DNA from: an uncultured Collinsella sp.
GTDB taxonomy: Bacteria; Actinomycetota; Coriobacteriia; Coriobacteriales; Coriobacteriaceae
NCBI GenBank assembly: GCA_905204635.1
Contig: CAJLAN010000015.1
Span: forward strand, 1 to 15,442
Direction of reading: 5' to 3'
DNA length: 15,442 nt
Positions 1 through 7,025 of this stretch are shown here, piece by piece. Each line of letters opens with the position of its first letter. Position 1 is the stretch's first letter. A program made the position numbers and the translations under genes. The notes under the pieces were generated by a model, which was given only the letters and a program-made list of their open reading frames with translations, was not told where the DNA came from and did not search any database.

Positions 1-50
1 CACGGTTCATACCCGTGGCGTCACTGGTTCGAATCCAGTCACCGCTACCA
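1..50 (+). tRNA. tRNA-Met (CAU), 3' part only
   Basis: The window opens inside the tRNA, at the first base of the anticodon stem. The anticodon stem is 1-5 with 13-17, and the 7-base loop at 6-12 carries CAT at 8-10. The variable loop is 18-22. The T stem is 23-27 with 35-39 around a TTCGAAT loop. The acceptor 3' strand is 40-46, followed by A47 and an encoded CCA at 48-50. Base 72 of the acceptor is T rather than the A expected for the C1-A72 mismatch of initiator tRNA, so the elongator form is most likely. A lysidine-modified tRNA-Ile(CAU) cannot be fully excluded without the 5' half. tuf follows 96 bases downstream. Confidence 0.88.
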
Positions 51-61
51 TAGGTAACACG

Positions 62-124
62 GTGGCTTCTCAATAGTATGTTGAGAGGCCACTATGGTAT
101 AAAGGCAAAGTCCCGTCGGGGGAC
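62..124 (+). promoter_or_regulatory. Structured tuf leader with two hairpins
   Basis: Between the tRNA and tuf there is a 12-bp stem (62-73 with 81-92, one G-U pair, loop 74-80), then a 5-bp stem (110-114 with 120-124). No T-run follows the first stem, so it is not a typical terminator. It may be a processing signal that separates the tRNA from the tuf message. A TATAAA lies at 98-103, but no convincing -35 box sits at the right distance, so tuf may depend on transcription entering through the tRNA. The role is inference. Confidence 0.4.
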
Positions 125-146
125 GACCTGTTATGAGGAGGGCTTT

Positions 147-1337
147 ATGGCCAAAGAGAAGTTTGAGCGCACTAAGCCGCATGTTAACATCGGCACCATT
201 GGTCACGTCGACCACGGCAAGACCACGCTGACCGCCGCCATCACCAAGGTTCTCTCTGAGACCGAGGGCTGCAAGGCTGACTTCACTGCGTTCGAGAACA
301 TCGACAAGGCTCCCGAGGAGCGCGAGCGCGGCATTACGATCTCCGTCTCCCACGTTGAGTACGAGACTGCTGCCCGTCACTACGCTCACGTTGACTGCCC
401 GGGCCACGCTGACTACGTCAAGAACATGATCTCCGGTGCTGCTCAGATGGACGGCGCTATCCTGGTCATCGCCGCTACCGACGGCCCCATGGCTCAGACC
501 CGCGAGCACATCCTGCTCGCCCGTCAGGTCGGCGTTCCCTACATCGTCGTCTTCCTGAACAAGTGCGACATGGTCGACGATGACGAGCTCATCGACCTCG
601 TCGAGATGGAGACCCGTGAGCTCCTCTCCGAGTACGATTTCCCCGGCGACGACATCCCCGTCATCCGTGGTTCCGCTCTGGGCGCTCTCGAGGGCGACGC
701 CAAGTGGATGGACGCTATCCGCGAGCTCATGAAGGCCGTCGACGAGTACATCCCGACGCCTGCTCGTAACAACGACCTCCCGTTCCTGATGGCCGTTGAG
801 GACGTTATGACCATCTCCGGCCGTGGTACCGTTGCTACCGGCCGTGTTGAGCGCGGTGAGCTCAAGCTCAACGAGCCCGTCGAGATCGTCGGCATCAAGG
901 ATACCCAGAACACCGTCGTTACCGGTATCGAGATGTTCCGTAAGTCCATGGACTTCTGCGAGGCTGGCGACAACGTCGGTCTGCTGCTCCGCGGCATCAA
1001 GCGCGAGGACATCGAGCGCGGCCAGGTTCTCTGCAAGCCCGGTTCGGTTACCCCGCACACCAAGTTCACCGGCGAGATCTACGTTCTGACCAAGGAGGAG
1101 GGCGGCCGTCACACCCCGTTCTTCGATGGTTATCGTCCTCAGTTCTACTTCCGTACCACCGACGTTACCGGTACGGTCAAGCTGCCCGAGGGCACCGAGA
1201 TGGCTATGCCTGGTGACCACATCACCATCGAGGGCGACCTCATTCACCCGATCGCCATGGAGGAGGGCCTGCGCTTCGCTATCCGCGAGGGTGGCCACAC
1301 CGTCGGTTCGGGCATCGTCTCCACGATCATTGAGTAA
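147..1337 (+). CDS. tuf: Elongation factor Tu
   Basis: EF-Tu carries aminoacyl-tRNA to the ribosomal A site as a GTP complex. The 396-aa protein has the normal family length and all GTPase signatures: P-loop GHVDHGKT at residues 19-26, switch I ERERGITI ending near residue 65, DCPGH at 83-87, NKCD at 138-141 and a SAL motif near 175. Domains 2 and 3 follow to the C-terminus. The start at 147 is preferred over in-frame ATG 78 because GAGGAGGG at 135-142 lies four bases upstream and the protein then begins with the conserved [12 protein letters not shown]. Codon use is strongly biased, as expected for a highly expressed gene. The gene lies between tRNA-Met and rpmG and has its own terminator. 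Confidence 0.98.
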   Translation: MAKEKFERTKPHVNIGTIGHVDHGKTTLTAAITKVLSETEGCKADFTAFENIDKAPEERERGITISVSHVEYETAARHYAHVDCPGHADYVKNMISGAAQMDGAILVIAATDGPMAQTREHILLARQVGVPYIVVFLNKCDMVDDDELIDLVEMETRELLSEYDFPGDDIPVIRGSALGALEGDAKWMDAIRELMKAVDEYIPTPARNNDLPFLMAVEDVMTISGRGTVATGRVERGELKLNEPVEIVGIKDTQNTVVTGIEMFRKSMDFCEAGDNVGLLLRGIKREDIERGQVLCKPGSVTPHTKFTGEIYVLTKEEGGRHTPFFDGYRPQFYFRTTDVTGTVKLPEGTEMAMPGDHITIEGDLIHPIAMEEGLRFAIREGGHTVGSGIVSTIIE

Positions 1338-1364
1338 ATTAGCTCTTTGATATAGCTGACTTAG

Positions 1365-1400
1365 AGAACCCGGCACTTATAGGGTGCCGGGTTCTTTTCT
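1365..1400 (+). terminator. Rho-independent terminator after tuf
   Basis: A perfect 12-bp stem (1365-1376 with 1384-1395, GC-rich core) encloses a 7-base loop and runs into a short T-rich stretch, TTTTCT. It begins 28 bases after the tuf stop codon and would separate tuf from rpmG. Confidence 0.9.
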
Positions 1401-1468
1401 ACGCGGGGCTTGTTCCCTGCCGATTGCGCTTCGCTCGCTCTTAAGCCGAGCGTGAGGGATCGATTAGA

Positions 1469-1517
1469 TCTCGCTGGCTTCATTGATGTGTTCCAAATAT
1501 GAATGGATCCAGCGAGA
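1469..1517. repeat. Inverted repeat in the tuf-rpmG gap
   Basis: The arms TCTCGCTGG (1469-1477) and CCAGCGAGA (1509-1517) are exact reverse complements, 31 bases apart. They lie between the tuf terminator and the rpmG promoter, in AT-richer sequence. They could be a paired operator or a structured RNA. No function is shown by the sequence. Confidence 0.4.
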
Positions 1518-1539
1518 ACCAATTGATTCGAGGTTTTCA

Positions 1540-1567
1540 TTGACAGCACTTACGTAGAGCTGATAAA
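1540..1567 (+). promoter_or_regulatory. Candidate promoter for rpmG-tRNA-Trp
   Basis: A consensus -35 TTGACA sits at 1540-1545. After 16 bases comes GATAAA at 1562-1567, a 4/6 match to TATAAT. It lies about 50 bases upstream of rpmG and after the tuf terminator, so it would start the rpmG/tRNA-Trp unit and perhaps the secE unit. Confidence 0.6.
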
Positions 1568-1614
1568 GTACCAACTCGTGCCCGTACGGGGCGGAAATGA
1601 AAGGTTCAGGATAA

Positions 1615-1764
1615 ATGCGTACTCTAGTTACTCTTGCATGCACTGAGTGCAAGCGCCGCAACTATACGACCACCAAGAACAAGTCGAACATGCCTGATCG
1701 TATGGAGATCAAGAAGTATTGCCCCTGGTGCCGTCACCACACGCTGCACAAAGAGACTCGCTAG
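1615..1764 (+). CDS. rpmG: 50S ribosomal protein L33
   Basis: This is a small zinc-binding protein of the large ribosomal subunit. The 49-aa product has the expected L33 length and sequence: it begins [12 protein letters not shown] and carries two CxxC pairs (C9/C12 and C36/C39), which form a zinc ribbon. It is therefore the zinc-containing (C+) type. A GAAAGG at 1599-1604 precedes the ATG by ten bases. The stop TAG is at 1762-1764, and tRNA-Trp begins 13 bases later, so the two are very probably cotranscribed. Placement of rpmG just before tRNA-Trp, secE and nusG is common in Gram-positive bacteria. Confidence 0.95.
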   Translation: MRTLVTLACTECKRRNYTTTKNKSNMPDRMEIKKYCPWCRHHTLHKETR

Positions 1765-1777
1765 TCTCTAGTCACAT

Positions 1778-1853
1778 ACGCCAGTAGTTCAATTGGTAGA
1801 GCATCGGTCTCCAAAACCGAGTGTTGAGGGTTCGAGTCCTTCCTGGCGTGCCA
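1778..1853 (+). tRNA. tRNA-Trp (CCA)
   Basis: A full 76-base cloverleaf. The acceptor stem is 1778-1784 with 1843-1849, with discriminator G1850 and encoded CCA 1851-1853. The anticodon stem is 1804-1808 with 1816-1820, and the loop 1809-1815 holds anticodon CCA at 1811-1813. The T loop is TTCGAGT. It lies between rpmG and secE, as in many bacteria. Confidence 0.97.
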
Positions 1854-1862
1854 GTCATTATT

Positions 1863-1893
1863 CCGTAAGCTCCCAATTGGGGGCTTACGGTTT
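1863..1893 (+). terminator. Hairpin between tRNA-Trp and secE, possible leaky terminator
   Basis: A 12-bp stem with one G-U pair (1863-1874 with 1879-1890) has a tight AATT loop and is followed by only three T's. The stem is strong but the T-run is poor, so it may end only part of the transcripts or mark an RNA processing point. Just downstream, TATAAG at 1901-1906 is a 5/6 match to a -10 box, but its -35 partner (TTGGGG, 1877-1882) falls inside the hairpin. Confidence 0.55.
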
Positions 1894-1929
1894 ACTCATG
1901 TATAAGCGCATTGCGCGGAGGTAACCCAA

Positions 1930-2268
1930 ATGGCCAACAAGAAGAACAAGAAGAAGGCTCAGCAGCCGGCACCTGCCAACAACGCTGCCGCCAACTCCAA
2001 GGTTGAGGCCAAGAAGGCCGTTGCCAAGAAGAACGAGAAGGCTGCGAAGTCCAAGAAGAACGAGAAGCCTGGTTTCTTCGCCCGCACCAAGAAGTATTTC
2101 GCTTCGGTGAAGTCCGAGATGAAGCGTGTCACGTGGCCCGATAAGAAGGAGCTCGTGAACTACTCGGTCGTCGTTTGCGCTTCTCTGATCGTCGTCGGCG
2201 TCGTCATCGCTCTGCTCGATGCTGGCTTTGGCGAGGCTCTTGCTCTGTTCTCTGGATTGAGGGGCTAA
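1930..2268 (+). CDS. secE: Preprotein translocase subunit SecE
   Basis: SecE clamps SecY in the SecYEG protein-export channel of the cytoplasmic membrane. The 112-aa protein has a long Lys/Ala/Asn-rich, charged N-terminal extension (residues 1-50). The conserved SecE core follows: an amphipathic stretch containing SVKSEMKRVTWPDKKELVNY, then one membrane span (about residues 72-95). Three-span enterobacterial SecE differs; single-span forms are usual in Gram-positives. GCGGAGGT at 1915-1922 sits seven bases before the ATG. nusG starts three bases after the stop, the classic secE-nusG pair. Confidence 0.94.
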   Translation: MANKKNKKKAQQPAPANNAAANSKVEAKKAVAKKNEKAAKSKKNEKPGFFARTKKYFASVKSEMKRVTWPDKKELVNYSVVVCASLIVVGVVIALLDAGFGEALALFSGLRG

Positions 2269-2271
2269 ACC

Positions 2272-2808
2272 ATGTCTAAGCGTTGGTACGTCGTTCACAC
2301 TTACTCTGGATACGAGAACCGCGTTAAGTCCGATCTCGAGCATCGCATCGAGACCATGGGCATGCAGGACCGTATCTTTGATATCGAGATTCCTATGGAG
2401 CGCGTCACCGAGATCAAAGAGGGTGGCAAGCGCGAGACCAAGGATTCCAAGATCTTCCCGGGTTATGTCCTGGTTCGCATGGAGATGGATGACGATGCGT
2501 GGACGTGTGTTCGCAACACGCCCGGTGTCACCGGTTTCCTGGGCGGCAATGGCAAGCCCGCTCCGCTTTCCCGCGACGAGTACAATAAGATGACTCGTCG
2601 TCCCGGTAAGGGCGATTCGCCCAAGCGCACCTCGGTTGATATTGAGGTCGGCACGTCCGTCCGCGTCACTGATGGCCCGCTTACCGACTTTGATGGCAAG
2701 GTCTCCGAGGTTAACACCGAGGCAGGCAAGCTGAAGGTCACCCTGATGATCTTTGGCCGTGAGACGCCGGTCGAGCTCGACTTTAACCAGGTCGCTGTCA
2801 TCGCTTAA
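2272..2808 (+). CDS. nusG: Transcription termination/antitermination factor NusG
   Basis: NusG binds RNA polymerase, affects elongation and pausing, and links it to Rho or the ribosome. At 178 aa it has the usual two-domain length. The N-terminal NGN domain begins with [11 protein letters not shown] (from residue 5) and includes FPGYVLVRM (about 62-70) and [10 protein letters not shown] (about 82-91). A C-terminal KOW domain follows, with [15 protein letters not shown] (about 130-145). The ATG follows the secE stop by three bases. GAGGGG inside the end of secE serves as ribosome binding site, so the pair is likely translationally linked. rplK follows after 120 bases. Confidence 0.96.
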   Translation: MSKRWYVVHTYSGYENRVKSDLEHRIETMGMQDRIFDIEIPMERVTEIKEGGKRETKDSKIFPGYVLVRMEMDDDAWTCVRNTPGVTGFLGGNGKPAPLSRDEYNKMTRRPGKGDSPKRTSVDIEVGTSVRVTDGPLTDFDGKVSEVNTEAGKLKVTLMIFGRETPVELDFNQVAVIA

Positions 2809-2870
2809 GTTTTCGTCCGTTCGCGCGAGCGTGCTTCTTCTGTGACTGCTCATCTCAGGAGTGCTTCTAA

Positions 2871-2911
2871 CACGTGCGTGCTTACGATATAGCAAGTACT
2901 TCACACTCGTG
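2871..2911 (+). promoter_or_regulatory. Imperfect stem-loop in the rplK leader
   Basis: The 120-base nusG-rplK gap contains arms 2871-2880 and 2902-2911, which pair at 8 of 10 positions and end five bases before the rplK ribosome binding site (2916-2922). In many bacteria L1 represses rplKA by binding the leader of this message. This structure is a candidate for that site, but I see no decisive L1-binding motif. Confidence 0.3.
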
Positions 2912-2928
2912 ATTCGAAAGGAATGACC

Positions 2929-3357
2929 ATGGCTGAGAAGAAGGTTGCCAACGTCATTAAGCTCCAGATTCCTGCTGGTGCAGCTAACCCCGCTCCTCCC
3001 GTCGGCCCCGCACTGGGCGCAGCTGGCGTGAACATCATGCAGTTCTGCCAGGCCTTTAACGCCGAGACGCAGGACAAGAAGGGCGACATCATCCCCGTTG
3101 AGATCACTGTCTTCGAGGATAAGTCCTTCTCCTTCATCACCAAGACCCCGCCGGCGGCTCACCTCATCAAGAAGGAGCTGAACCTCAAGTCTGGTTCCGC
3201 TAAGCCCCAGGCCGACAAGGTTGGTCAGCTCTCCCAGGAGCAGCTCACCAAGATCGCCGAGATCAAGATGCCGGACCTCAATGCCAACGACATTGACGCC
3301 GCCAAGAAGATCATCGCCGGTACCGCCCGTTCCATGGGCGTCACCATCGCTGAGTAG
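2929..3357 (+). CDS. rplK: 50S ribosomal protein L11
   Basis: L11 binds 23S rRNA in the GTPase-associated centre, contacts elongation factors and is the site of thiostrepton action. The 142-aa protein is the usual length. The conserved N-terminal part includes the proline-rich [16 protein letters not shown] near residues 16-31, and the C-terminal RNA-binding domain ends with GTARSMGV. The start at 2929 is chosen over ATG 2923: the ribosome binding site GAAAGGA (2916-2922) abuts 2923 but is six bases from 2929, and [12 protein letters not shown] is the family's normal start. rplA follows after a 117-base gap with two hairpins. Confidence 0.96.
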   Translation: MAEKKVANVIKLQIPAGAANPAPPVGPALGAAGVNIMQFCQAFNAETQDKKGDIIPVEITVFEDKSFSFITKTPPAAHLIKKELNLKSGSAKPQADKVGQLSQEQLTKIAEIKMPDLNANDIDAAKKIIAGTARSMGVTIAE

Positions 3358-3375
3358 CGATTTCTTTTGGTAACG

Positions 3376-3424
3376 ACGGGTGCTCCGACCGGGGCGCCCG
3401 TTAAATGTGTGCAATAGGGCACAC
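3376..3424 (+). promoter_or_regulatory. Two hairpins between rplK and rplA
   Basis: The first stem pairs 3376-3386 with 3391-3401 (11 bp, two G-U pairs, GACC loop). The second pairs 3407-3412 with 3419-3424 (6 bp). Only TT follows the first stem, so a full terminator is unlikely. They could be an attenuator, an RNase site or an L1 autoregulation element that tunes rplA against rplK. The function is inferred. Confidence 0.4.
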
Positions 3425-3474
3425 GATTCGATGTGGGAGGGCTCGCGCCCGTTTAACCACAGGAGGTAATGCAC

Positions 3475-4182
3475 ATGGCTAAGCATGGTAAGAGCTATAA
3501 CGCCGCTGCCGAGAAGATCGACCGCGCCACGCTCTACACCCCCCTTCAGGCTGCAAAGCTCATCAAGGAGCTCGACACCGCCAAGTTCGACGAGACCGTC
3601 GAGGCCCACTTCCGTCTGGGCGTCGATACTCGTAAGGCTGACCAGAACATCCGCGGTTCCATCTCCCTGCCCCACGGTACCGGCAAGACCATTCGTGTTG
3701 CCGTCTTCGCCGAGGGCGAGAAGGCCCGCGAGGCCGAGGCTGCCGGCGCCGACATCATCGGTTCCGACGAGCTCGTCGCCCAGATCCAGAAGGGCGAGAT
3801 CAACTTCGACGCCGCTATCGCTACGCCGAACATGATGGCCAAGGTTGGCCGCATCGGTAAGATCCTTGGTCCCCGTGGCCTCATGCCGAACCCCAAGCTC
3901 GGCACCGTGACCATGGACGTCGCCAAGATGGTCTCCGAGCTCAAGGCCGGCCGCGTTGAGTACCGCGCCGACCGTTATGGCATCTGCCACGTGCCCCTGG
4001 GCAAGAAGTCCTTCTCCGAGCAGCAGCTCGTCGAGAACTACGCTGCCCTGTACACCGAGATCCTGCGCGTCAAGCCCTCTTCTGCTAAGGGCAAGTACGT
4101 CAAGTCCATCTCCGTGTCTTCTACCATGGGCCCTGGCGTCAAGGTCGATCCCGCTATCCAGCGCGACTTCCTGGCTGAGTAA
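3475..4182 (+). CDS. rplA: 50S ribosomal protein L1
   Basis: L1 forms the mobile L1 stalk at the ribosomal E site and represses its own operon in many bacteria. The 235-aa protein is the normal length. It contains the family signature region [19 protein letters not shown] (about residues 124-142) and a C-terminal [13 protein letters not shown]. The start at 3475 fits best: AGGAGGT at 3461-3467 is seven bases away, whereas in-frame ATG 3469 would be one base away. Transcription ends at a strong terminator 36 bases after the stop. The usual rplJ-rplL pair does not follow. Confidence 0.96.
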   Translation: MAKHGKSYNAAAEKIDRATLYTPLQAAKLIKELDTAKFDETVEAHFRLGVDTRKADQNIRGSISLPHGTGKTIRVAVFAEGEKAREAEAAGADIIGSDELVAQIQKGEINFDAAIATPNMMAKVGRIGKILGPRGLMPNPKLGTVTMDVAKMVSELKAGRVEYRADRYGICHVPLGKKSFSEQQLVENYAALYTEILRVKPSSAKGKYVKSISVSSTMGPGVKVDPAIQRDFLAE

Positions 4183-4218
4183 CTAACGGTTACTGCCTGA
4201 GCAAAGCAAGCATTGCTA

Positions 4219-4257
4219 AAGAAACCCGGTTCTGTCTCGTGCAGGACCGGGTTTCTT
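4219..4257 (+). terminator. Terminator after rplA, probably bidirectional
   Basis: A 16-bp stem (4219-4234 with 4242-4257, one G-U pair, 7-base loop) closes the ribosomal block. A/T bases flank both ends, so it may also stop minus-strand transcripts that read past the metallophosphoesterase. Confidence 0.88.
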
Positions 4258-4270
4258 GCTATCGCGTCAA

Positions 4271-4309
4271 AACTACCTCAAAGAGGCCAGTGTCCCCTTT
4301 GAGGTAGTT
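4271..4309 (-). repeat. REP-like terminator repeat, copy 1
   Basis: The 13-bp perfect arms 4271-4283 and 4297-4309 enclose a 13-base loop. Read on the minus strand, the first arm begins inside the TAA stop codon of the metallophosphoesterase gene (4308-4310), and the stem is followed by TTTTG. It therefore fits a rho-independent terminator. Arm and loop sequences resemble the copies at 6987 and 9968 (shared CAAAGGGGAC on the minus strand), but the arm carries ACTACCTC in place of ACCACCAC. Confidence 0.75.
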
Positions 4310-5018
4310 ACCAGGGTGTTCTGGCGGTTGAGGACTCGATGGCCTCGTGGCGCTTGAGCTCGCGGCGCATGGTTTGCGAATTGAGCCAGGCTGCCTGCCA
4401 GCCACGTGCGGGGTAGCGCTTCTCGTCGAGCTCAAACTGCGTATAGCCGCAGGCGTTGATGATCGTTGCCCCGCATGCGTGCTGACGTTCACGTTGAAAG
4501 TCGCGACCATAGCATTGGTGCACATGCCCGTGCACCATGCAGTCGGGATTCCAGGACTCGAGCGCTGTGTTAAAGCATTCGAATCCTCGATGTGGCAGAT
4601 CGTCCAGATCGCCCACGCCGGCGGCGGGCGCATGGGTGAGCAATATGTCGCAGCCGCCGACCATCTTTACTTTGCGGGACAGCTTTCGCACGCGCTTGGC
4701 CATCTCGCGCTCGGTGTACATGTTGGCGCCATCTCGGTAGCGCATGGAGCCGCCAAGCCCCGCAATGCGGACGCCGCGATACACGTACACGGTGTCTTCG
4801 ACACAGATACAGCCGCCCGGTGCATGACGTGCGTAGCGGTCATCGTGATTGCCGCGTACGTAGATGAGCGGTTTGTTGATGACCGTGACCAAAAACTCAA
4901 GATAGTCCGGGTCCAGATCGCCAGCGGACAAAATCAGGTCGACACCCTCAAAGCGTTCTTTGCGAAAGCACTCCCAAAGGCATCGTTCTTCGGTATCGGC
5001 TATGGCAAGGATTTTCAT
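4308..5018 (-). CDS. Calcineurin-like metallophosphoesterase, D-x-E variant
   Basis: The 236-aa cytosolic protein belongs to the two-metal phosphoesterase superfamily. Visible motifs in order: DTE (residues 8-10), AGDLD (about 32-36), RGNHDD (about 55-60), LTHAP (about 127-131) and HGHVH (about 163-167). The first motif normally reads DxH; here Glu replaces His, which may change metal binding. There is no signal peptide or membrane span. The ATG overlaps the stop of the upstream BMP-like gene as ATGA, so the two are translationally coupled and likely work together. No strong ribosome binding site precedes it. The substrate cannot be told from the sequence; cyclic nucleotides, phosphodiesters or nucleotides are possible. 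The gene ends in REP-like repeat copy 1. Confidence 0.88.
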   Translation of the reverse strand: MKILAIADTEERCLWECFRKERFEGVDLILSAGDLDPDYLEFLVTVINKPLIYVRGNHDDRYARHAPGGCICVEDTVYVYRGVRIAGLGGSMRYRDGANMYTEREMAKRVRKLSRKVKMVGGCDILLTHAPAAGVGDLDDLPHRGFECFNTALESWNPDCMVHGHVHQCYGRDFQRERQHACGATIINACGYTQFELDEKRYPARGWQAAWLNSQTMRRELKRHEAIESSTARTPW

Positions 5019-6931
5019 AGGGCGCGGACCTTCGGCTCATCGTCGGGCTGCGGAATGGTGCCAACCACGTTGTCTGCCAGCCAGTCCATCTCGACGATTT
5101 GCGTGCTCGGCAGTGGGGGAAAGCCTTCGATCTGCACCACGCCGTCTTGGCTATGGAGCTCGCCGCCAAATGGATTGATGGAGCCCTCGACAATGCCATT
5201 GCGCAGTAGCTGAACGAGCTTGCGCGTCTGATAGGGCAGGCCCGGAGCGTAGCGAATATCGATAACGCCCGAACTCATGCCGTACCAGTAGTTGACGGCG
5301 CGAACCTGGCTGTCGTCACTGGTCTCATCCCAGGTGCCATGCAGTAGGCTTCGCACGATAAGCTCGTAGTATCGGCCCCAGTTCCATACCGGCATGGCAA
5401 TGCCGGCAACCTTGCCATCGACCAAGCGGTGGAGTCCGTAGGCCGTGGGGTCTTCGAGCGGCTTTGACATGTCGGCGCCAGACATGACGCTTACACCTTC
5501 GCGGCACATGGCCTCGGCAAGGCCTCCGGCGGGCACATCGCCCCAGGTGAGGATTACCTGCGCACGGGGGTCGAGTAGCGAGGCGCCAATCGCAAAGGCG
5601 TTGATCTCGCTGAGTGCGCCCGAGGCGAAGACAGACGCGTGGTAACCGATGCGGTGGTTGTCCGCCATGCTGGCCGCAAGGGCGCCCAGCAGAAACTTTG
5701 CCTCGTACATCTTTCCAAAATACGAGCGCACGCTTTGATGGGGAAGGCCGATAGAGCAGTTGAGGAACCGCAACCGGGGATACTCAACGGCTGCCCTGAG
5801 CGTGTATTCCATCAGGCGGTGCGAGGTCGAGAAGATGACGCTGTCTCCATGTTTGACAGCCGTTTCCACGGCGGCGTAGAACACGTCCGGATCGTGGCAG
5901 TCCTCGAACGCCTCGGTGCGCACGATACCGCCAAAGTGCTCATCGAGATACTGACGCCCTTGGTCGTGCAGGCTGTCCCAGCTCGACGTCGCACAGGGGA
6001 ACTCATGGATAAAGGCGATGCGCAGGGGATTGTCCGCCGAATAGACGGTCTTGCCCATAAAGAAGTTGAGCACGCCGGAGGTGGACTTGGCGGTCGACTC
6101 TTCCTCATCGACGCTCGGTGCTTCGACAAGATCGACCTTGTCCTCGTTATTTTTGCCGGCAATGACCAGCTCACGCCAAATCTTACACAGGCGGTTTACG
6201 ACGATATCCGTCGGCGTATCCAGCAGGCGGTCCTGGTTGTACACATTGAGGTAGACGAGCATGGCGTCGGCGGGCGTAATGTCCAGGTGGTCGCCACCCG
6301 CGCGAAGGTAGGCGCGCTTAAAGAGCAGGAAGGTGTGGCGCAGGTAGTCGACCTTTTTCTGCGGCCATTTTTCGATAAGGTCCTGACCGAGCATCTTGGC
6401 GAGCGTCTCGTAGCTTCCCTCGCGCGAGAACTCGATCTCGTATAGGGGGCAGACGCGCCAAAACGCGCAGAACTCACCGTACAGGCGGCTTTCGACGGAA
6501 TCCCATGTGCCGGGGTAGAGACGGGTGACCTTGGCCGAAACCGTCGGGGCGTCCAGGAATTTGAGGACACTGACGCGCTTGTTGCCCTCTTGGACGTAAA
6601 ACCGATGCATGAACTCGGTGACGATGACGGGATCGCGATAGCCCTCGGTCACCTGGATGTCGTAGAGGTTGGACCACTTGCGGGCGAACTCCGTGCTAAA
6701 CGGCAGCAAGGGCATAAAGTTGCATGAAAAGGCCGACTGACGGCCCTTGGTAACCGTGCCGACGACCATTTCGAGCGGAATGTCTCTCAGACCGACATTC
6801 TCTCGCTGGCCTAAGGGGAGCTGGGCAACCAAGCTATCGAGGTCCGTGAGGTATGGATGCTCGCTTTGACTAATGGCGCGTCGACGTCCTTGCTCGCCGC
6901 GCTTGCGTGCTTGACGATAGGCCTCTTCCAT
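5015..6931 (-). CDS. Cytosolic BMP/PnrA-like ligand-binding protein with ParB/Srx-like N-terminus
   Basis: The 638-aa protein has no signal peptide, lipobox or membrane span, so it is probably cytosolic. Residues 1-135 include a basic start (RQARKRGEQGRRR) and a ParB/sulfiredoxin-like stretch (RDPVIVTEF at 99-107, VQEGNKRVSVLKF at 113-125). A helical middle of about 170 residues and an acidic linker (near 275-290) follow. The C-terminal half (from about 300, PLRIAFIHEF) resembles the BMP/PnrA nucleoside-binding fold, including the GKMYEAKFLLGALAA region. BMP proteins normally are exported lipoproteins serving ABC importers; here no transporter is adjacent, so an intracellular sensor or regulator is more likely. 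GGGAGC about eight bases upstream is the ribosome binding site. It is coupled by ATGA to the metallophosphoesterase. The domain assignment is from memory of the family. Confidence 0.72.
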   Translation of the reverse strand: MEEAYRQARKRGEQGRRRAISQSEHPYLTDLDSLVAQLPLGQRENVGLRDIPLEMVVGTVTKGRQSAFSCNFMPLLPFSTEFARKWSNLYDIQVTEGYRDPVIVTEFMHRFYVQEGNKRVSVLKFLDAPTVSAKVTRLYPGTWDSVESRLYGEFCAFWRVCPLYEIEFSREGSYETLAKMLGQDLIEKWPQKKVDYLRHTFLLFKRAYLRAGGDHLDITPADAMLVYLNVYNQDRLLDTPTDIVVNRLCKIWRELVIAGKNNEDKVDLVEAPSVDEEESTAKSTSGVLNFFMGKTVYSADNPLRIAFIHEFPCATSSWDSLHDQGRQYLDEHFGGIVRTEAFEDCHDPDVFYAAVETAVKHGDSVIFSTSHRLMEYTLRAAVEYPRLRFLNCSIGLPHQSVRSYFGKMYEAKFLLGALAASMADNHRIGYHASVFASGALSEINAFAIGASLLDPRAQVILTWGDVPAGGLAEAMCREGVSVMSGADMSKPLEDPTAYGLHRLVDGKVAGIAMPVWNWGRYYELIVRSLLHGTWDETSDDSQVRAVNYWYGMSSGVIDIRYAPGLPYQTRKLVQLLRNGIVEGSINPFGGELHSQDGVVQIEGFPPLPSTQIVEMDWLADNVVGTIPQPDDEPKVRAL

Positions 6932-6958
6932 AGTTTTGCTCCCTTAGTCGTTTAAACA

Positions 6959-6964
6959 ACTATA
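6959..6964 (-). promoter_or_regulatory. Candidate -10 box for the BMP-like/phosphoesterase operon
   Basis: Read on the minus strand, TATAGT (5/6 match) lies about 28 bases before the start codon at 6931. At 17-base spacing the -35 region reads TTCATT, which is weak. It sits just past REP-like repeat copy 2, so a separate promoter here makes sense after the terminator. Confidence 0.4.
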
Positions 6965-6986
6965 TGAACTATGGTACCACGAATGA

Positions 6987-7025
6987 AAACCACCACAAAG
7001 GTGCCTGTCCCCTTTGTGGTGGTTT
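6987..7025 (-). repeat. REP-like terminator repeat, copy 2
   Basis: The 14-bp perfect arms 6987-7000 and 7012-7025 (plus one inner G-C pair) close on an asymmetric loop. On the minus strand the first arm overlaps the TAA stop of the MscS-family gene (7024-7026), and the stem is followed by a T-run (TTTTC). It is nearly identical to copy 3 at 9968-10008 and similar to copy 1 at 4271-4309. Confidence 0.8.

Noticed and set aside
78..146. Upstream start for tuf at 78
   Set aside because: The extra 23 residues are not part of EF-Tu and the strong ribosome binding site serves the ATG at 147.
45..1376. Long open frame antisense to tuf (443 aa)
   Set aside because: It mirrors the strongly biased codons of tuf, has low-complexity Val/Asp/Leu-rich composition and no ribosome binding site or known motif.
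1885..3990. Very long open frame antisense to secE, nusG, rplK and part of rplA (701 aa)
   Set aside because: It crosses tRNA-proximal and intergenic DNA opposite conserved ribosomal genes; the composition is that of a reverse-strand shadow.
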